From Flavobacteriales bacterium (GTDB lineage Bacteria > Bacteroidota > Bacteroidia > Flavobacteriales > PHOS-HE28), in the NCBI GenBank assembly GCA_008016945.1, contig SSGN01000020.1:1-16236 (forward strand): 16,236 nt of DNA. Reading direction: 5' to 3'. The notes under the pieces were generated by a model, which saw only the letters and a program-made list of their open reading frames with translations, made no database searches and was not told where the DNA came from. The first letter of the stretch is position 1. Each line of letters opens with the position of its first letter. Below are positions 13,514 through 16,236 of the stretch, piece after piece. The position numbers and the translations under genes were made by a program.

Positions 13514-13548
13514 GGTGAATGGCGACAGGTCATTGGTGAATGGGGAAC
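13514..13548. repeat. 7-bp-unit array (GGTGAAT, GGCGACA, GGTCATT, GGTGAAT, GGGGAAC)
   Basis: Five units in strict 7-base register, each starting GG, lie 66 bases from the far end of repeat copy C. The unit sequence differs from the GAATGNN array on the other side, but the period is the same. Confidence 0.5.
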
Positions 13549-13614
13549 CGGAGAAGCGGGTGGTTGTGGCAGCGCCCCGGTAGGTAGGCCTGCGCCGGTG
13601 GACCTGATGGATGC

Positions 13615-13790
13615 GCGTGAGGGGGCGGAGCGGCAGCTTGCCGAAGCAACGGCCCAGCAGCCACGAGCAGCGAGGAGGCTGCGAGGAACGAGCAGACCCC
13701 GGAGCGCCGTGGGTGCAGGCCGGTGCGAGGCAACTACAGCGGAGCACCCGACCCGTGGGTGGGCAGTGTGCGCAGGGAAGGGACACGCCC
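13615..13790 (-). repeat. Composite GC-rich repeat, copy C
   Basis: A 176-bp element, almost the same length as copy B. On the minus strand it begins GGGCGTGTCCCTTCCCTGCG and ends CCGCCCCCTCACGC, and shares two exact 24-base blocks with copy B. Its GGGCGTG end faces the 7-bp-unit array at 13798-13867. Confidence 0.75.
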
Positions 13791-13797
13791 TGCTGAA

Positions 13798-13867
13798 GAA
13801 TGATGAATGTCGAATGTTGAATGCAGAATGAAAAATGTAGAATGATGAATGCAGAACGTCGAATGAC
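13798..13867. repeat. Array of ten 7-bp units (GAATGNN)
   Basis: Ten units begin every 7 bases from 13798 to 13861. Eight read GAATG, one AAATG and one GAACG, each followed by two variable bases (AT, TC, TT, CA, AA, TA, AT, CA, TC, AC). The fixed pentamer with freely varying dinucleotide is unlike simple replication slippage. Two further degenerate units lie at 13923-13936. Confidence 0.75.
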
Positions 13868-13880
13868 GTGCCCCCGTAGC

Positions 13881-13899
13881 GTCGACCCAATGGGTCGAC
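13881..13899. repeat. Short hairpin GTCGACCCA-A-TGGGTCGAC
   Basis: A perfect 9-bp inverted repeat with one central base lies within the repeat-filled gap. No T run follows, so it is unlikely to be an intrinsic terminator; more likely it is part of the repeat cluster. Confidence 0.55.
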
Positions 13900-13942
13900 C
13901 GGAACAGAAAACGAGCGACCGCAGAATGATCAATGAGCGCAC

Positions 13943-13972
13943 CTCCGTGCCCTCTGTGCCTCTGTGGTGAAC
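13943..13972. repeat. CTCTGTG-type dispersed repeat
   Basis: CTCCGTGCCCTCTGTGCC followed by TCTGTGGTGAA. From memory, closely similar CTCTGTG-periodic sequences (complement CACAGAG) occur in intergenic regions of many unrelated bacteria; their origin is not known to me. Internal 9-base spacing (CCGTGCCCT, CTGTGCCTC, TGTGG) is visible. Confidence 0.45.
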
Positions 13973-13997
13973 CGAAACGAAGCAACTATCCGACCCC

Positions 13998-16236
13998 ATG
14001 TGGATCACCCGATACGCCGTCAAGAACAGTCCCTTCACGCTGGTCATCTTCCTGATGATCGTGGTGGTGGGAATCACCACATTGTTGGGAATGCCGCGCG
14101 CGGAGGACCCGGAGATGAACGCGCCGATCTATCCGATCGTGGCGGTGTACCCCGGTACGAGCCCGGAGGACATGGAGAAGTTGATCGTGGACCCGATCGA
14201 GAAGCGGGTGAGCGAGCTGGACGAGATCAAGCGCGTGTACAGCACGATCAAGGACGGCGTGGCGGTGGTGCGCGTGGATGCGATCTACGGGGTGGATGTG
14301 GACCGCAAGCATCAGGAGCTGGTGCAGGAGATCAACGCGTTGCGTGCCGAGCTGCCCGCCGATGTCCACAGCATCGAGGTGCAGAAGGCGACGCCGAGCA
14401 CGGTGAACGTGTTGCAACTGGCCCTGGTGAGCGAGAATGCGCCGCGCCACCTGCTGAAGAAGCACGCCGAGCGCCTGCAAGAGGCGTTGGAGGCGGTGCC
14501 GATGCTGAAGAAGGTGGAGGTGAACGGGCTTCCGGACGCGAAGGTGCGGATCGACCTGCAACTGGAAAAACTGGCGCGGCTGAACATTCCCCTTGCGCAG
14601 GTGATCGGCGCGGTGCAGAGCGAGATGGCGAACATTCCCGGTGGCAGCGTGGACGTGGGCATGAAGACGCTGAACGTGAAGACGAGCGGCAGCTACGTGG
14701 ATGCGGAGGATATTGCGCGTACCGTGGTGGCGACGAGTGATGGTCGAAATACGCTGCTGCGCGATGTGGCACAGGTGTCGGATGCCTACCGTCCGGACCG
14801 GCACATCACGCGGCTGAACGGCCACCGCAGCGTGATCGTGAACGCGGCGATGAAGAGCGGCATGAACATCAGCGCGGCGCAGGAACAGTACCTGCCGGTG
14901 ATCGAGCGGTTCGGCGCGCAGTTGCCGGAGAACATCGCGCTGGTGCATCATTTCGATCAGGCCGGGGCGGTGAACTACCGACTGGGCGTGCTGGGCCGCG
15001 ATTTCCTGATCGCGATCTCGCTGGTGCTGCTGACGCTGCTGCCGCTGGGCAATCGCGCCTCGCTGGTGGTGATGATCTCGATCCCGCTGTCGCTGGCGAT
15101 GGGCGTGATCATGCTGAACATGCTGGGCTATTCGCTGAACCAGTTGAGCATCGTGGGGATGGTGGTGGCGCTGGGCCTGTTGGTGGACGACAGCATCGTG
15201 GTGGTGGAGAACATCGAGCGGTGGCTGCGCGAGGGCCGAAAGCCGCTGGATGCCGTGCTGGGCGCGGTGAAGGAGATCGGCGTGGCGGTGATCGGCTGCA
15301 CGGTGACGTTGTGCATCGCCTTCATGCCACTGGCGCTGATGCCCGAAAGCAGTGGCGAGTTCATCCGCAGCCTGCCGCTGGCAGTGATCTTCGCGGTGGT
15401 GTCGAGCATGTTCGTGTCGCTCACGATCGTGCCGTTCATCAGCCTCCACCTGCTGAAGCCGCACACACATGCCGAAGGCAACGCGGTGCTGCGCGGGCTG
15501 AAAAAGGCGATCCACGCCACGTACGCTCCGCTGCTGGAACGCTCATTGCGCAACCCGCGCACCACGCTGGTAGTGGCGACGGTGATCTTCATCGGTTCGC
15601 TGGGGCTGATGAAGGCGATCGGCTTCAGCCTGTTCCCCGCGTCGGAGAAGCCGCAGTTCATGGTGAACGTGGTGGCGCCGCTGCAAAGCAACCTGGCGCA
15701 TACCGACAGCCTGTCGCGCTTGGTGGAACATGAGTTGGCGCAGCGCCCCGAGGTGCAGTACTACACCACCAACGTGGGCAAGGGCAATCCGCAGGTGTAC
15801 TACAACGTGCAACCGGAGAACGAGCGCACGGACTTCGCGCAGGTGTTCGTGCAACTGCGGCCGAAGACCGGCACCAAGGAGAAGCTGCGCGTGATCGATG
15901 GTCTTCGCGGCACCTTCGCGCAGGTGCCCGGCGCGCAGATCGAGGTGAAGGATTTCGAGCAGGGTCCGCCGCAACTGGCGCCCGTGGAGGTGCGGATCTT
16001 CGGCGAGGACCTGGACACGCTGCGCCGCATCAGTGCCGAGGTGGCCGCCATGCTGAAGGCCATGCCCGGCAGCTTGTACGTGGACGACCCGATGGCGAAC
16101 CTGAAGAGCGACCTGCGCGTGCGCATAGACCGCGACAAGGCCAGCATGCTGGGTATCGCCACGGTGGATATCGACCGCACGGTGCGCCTCGCCGTGGCCG
16201 GGCTGGGCATGGGCACCTTCAACGATCCGCAGGGCG
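13998..16236 (+). CDS. RND-family efflux permease (AcrB/HAE1-like), 5' part
   Basis: An inner-membrane proton-driven exporter, here the first 746 residues of an expected 1000-1050; the frame is open at the right edge. The ATG at 13998 starts a normal RND N-terminus (WITRYAVKN, then first membrane helix 13-32) followed by the family motif GMPRAEDPE (31-39) and YPIVAVYPGTSPEDMEKLIVDPIEK. The porter domain leads to the first helix cluster from about residue 335. This includes GLLVDDSIVVVENIERW with the paired aspartates D397-D398, the proton-relay residues of TM4. The large second periplasmic loop begins after about residue 540 (GFSLFPASEKPQFMVNV). With the TolC-like and adaptor genes it forms a complete tripartite pump. 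The 535-bp repeat-filled gap before it is unusual for such operons. Substrate class (drug-like rather than heavy metal) is only suggested by similarity. Confidence 0.9.
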   Translation, partial: MWITRYAVKNSPFTLVIFLMIVVVGITTLLGMPRAEDPEMNAPIYPIVAVYPGTSPEDMEKLIVDPIEKRVSELDEIKRVYSTIKDGVAVVRVDAIYGVDVDRKHQELVQEINALRAELPADVHSIEVQKATPSTVNVLQLALVSENAPRHLLKKHAERLQEALEAVPMLKKVEVNGLPDAKVRIDLQLEKLARLNIPLAQVIGAVQSEMANIPGGSVDVGMKTLNVKTSGSYVDAEDIARTVVATSDGRNTLLRDVAQVSDAYRPDRHITRLNGHRSVIVNAAMKSGMNISAAQEQYLPVIERFGAQLPENIALVHHFDQAGAVNYRLGVLGRDFLIAISLVLLTLLPLGNRASLVVMISIPLSLAMGVIMLNMLGYSLNQLSIVGMVVALGLLVDDSIVVVENIERWLREGRKPLDAVLGAVKEIGVAVIGCTVTLCIAFMPLALMPESSGEFIRSLPLAVIFAVVSSMFVSLTIVPFISLHLLKPHTHAEGNAVLRGLKKAIHATYAPLLERSLRNPRTTLVVATVIFIGSLGLMKAIGFSLFPASEKPQFMVNVVAPLQSNLAHTDSLSRLVEHELAQRPEVQYYTTNVGKGNPQVYYNVQPENERTDFAQVFVQLRPKTGTKEKLRVIDGLRGTFAQVPGAQIEVKDFEQGPPQLAPVEVRIFGEDLDTLRRISAEVAAMLKAMPGSLYVDDPMANLKSDLRVRIDRDKASMLGIATVDIDRTVRLAVAGLGMGTFNDPQG

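Larger units (their letters stand above)
13463..13997. other. 535-bp gap inside the efflux operon filled with repeats
   Basis: No gene is seen between the adaptor and permease genes. From left to right the gap holds a 7-bp-period array (13514-13548), GC-rich repeat copy C (13615-13790), a second 7-bp-period array (13798-13867), a 9-bp GTCGACCCA hairpin (13881-13899) and a CTCTGTG-type dispersed repeat (13943-13972). Open frames across it only read through these repeats. No promoter of the TAnnTTTG form was found before the permease. Confidence 0.65.

Noticed and set aside
13798..13867. CRISPR array
   Set aside because: The unit is only 7 bases with 2-base variable parts; there are no 20-40 base repeats or spacers and no cas genes.
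12946..14080. Long minus-strand frames across the adaptor 3' end and the repeat-filled gap
   Set aside because: They read antisense through the adaptor gene or through 7-bp arrays (giving HSSF/FILHF-like periodic peptides) and have no family features.
14777..14784. Extra copy of the TGTCGGAT operator arm inside the RND gene
   Set aside because: A single 8-base match in coding sequence without a partner arm is expected by chance.

Overview
The window looks like a chromosomal segment of a GC-rich member of the Bacteroidota, probably Flavobacteriales-like. This rests on several independent signs: a large exported protein ending in a type IX secretion (type B, gliding-motility-associated) sorting domain; promoters of the Bacteroidota form TTG-N19-TAnnTTTG; an arginine decarboxylase followed by a bacterial deoxyhypusine-synthase-like gene; and dispersed repeats of a kind I remember from Bacteroidota genomes. 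No tRNA, rRNA, CRISPR array or transposase gene was seen.

Layout. (1) 1-434: no convincing gene; possibly a long leader. (2) 435-3332, + strand: a polyamine cluster of arginine decarboxylase, deoxyhypusine-synthase-like enzyme and a small protein with a very acidic tail, closed by a 12-bp hairpin. (3) 3467-5338, +: a secreted multidomain adhesin-like protein with PKD-like domains and a T9SS tail. (4) 8281-5624, - strand: a four-gene set of three tandem ORF6N-domain proteins and an S24/LexA-like repressor, driven by a near-perfect promoter overlapped by an inverted repeat. (5) 8609-9823, +: a Y-family DNA polymerase IV bracketed by inverted copies of a composite repeat. (6) 10099-16236 (open at the right edge), +: a TetR-type regulator followed by a TolC-like outer membrane protein, a lipoprotein membrane-fusion protein and an RND permease, i.e. 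a tripartite efflux pump with its own regulator.

How the parts may work together. The TetR gene and the efflux operon each carry a nearly identical 15-bp operator-like sequence inside the promoter, suggesting that TetR represses itself and the pump. The ORF6N/S24 set next to DinB resembles a phage-derived or SOS-like control module. ORF6N domains are related to phage antirepressor-type domains and S24 repressors can self-cleave, so a DNA-damage response is a reasonable but unproven idea.

The least conventional material is non-coding. Three copies of a composite element (a 175-186 bp GC-rich body with GGGCG(TG) and C(A)CGC-like ends, abutted on the same side by an array of 7-bp units) sit at 8388-8600, 9826-10040 and 13615-13867. 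Further arrays with strict 7-bp period lie at 6466-6507 and 13514-13548. An imperfect array of nine 8-bp units lies inside the signal-peptide coding region of the membrane-fusion protein.
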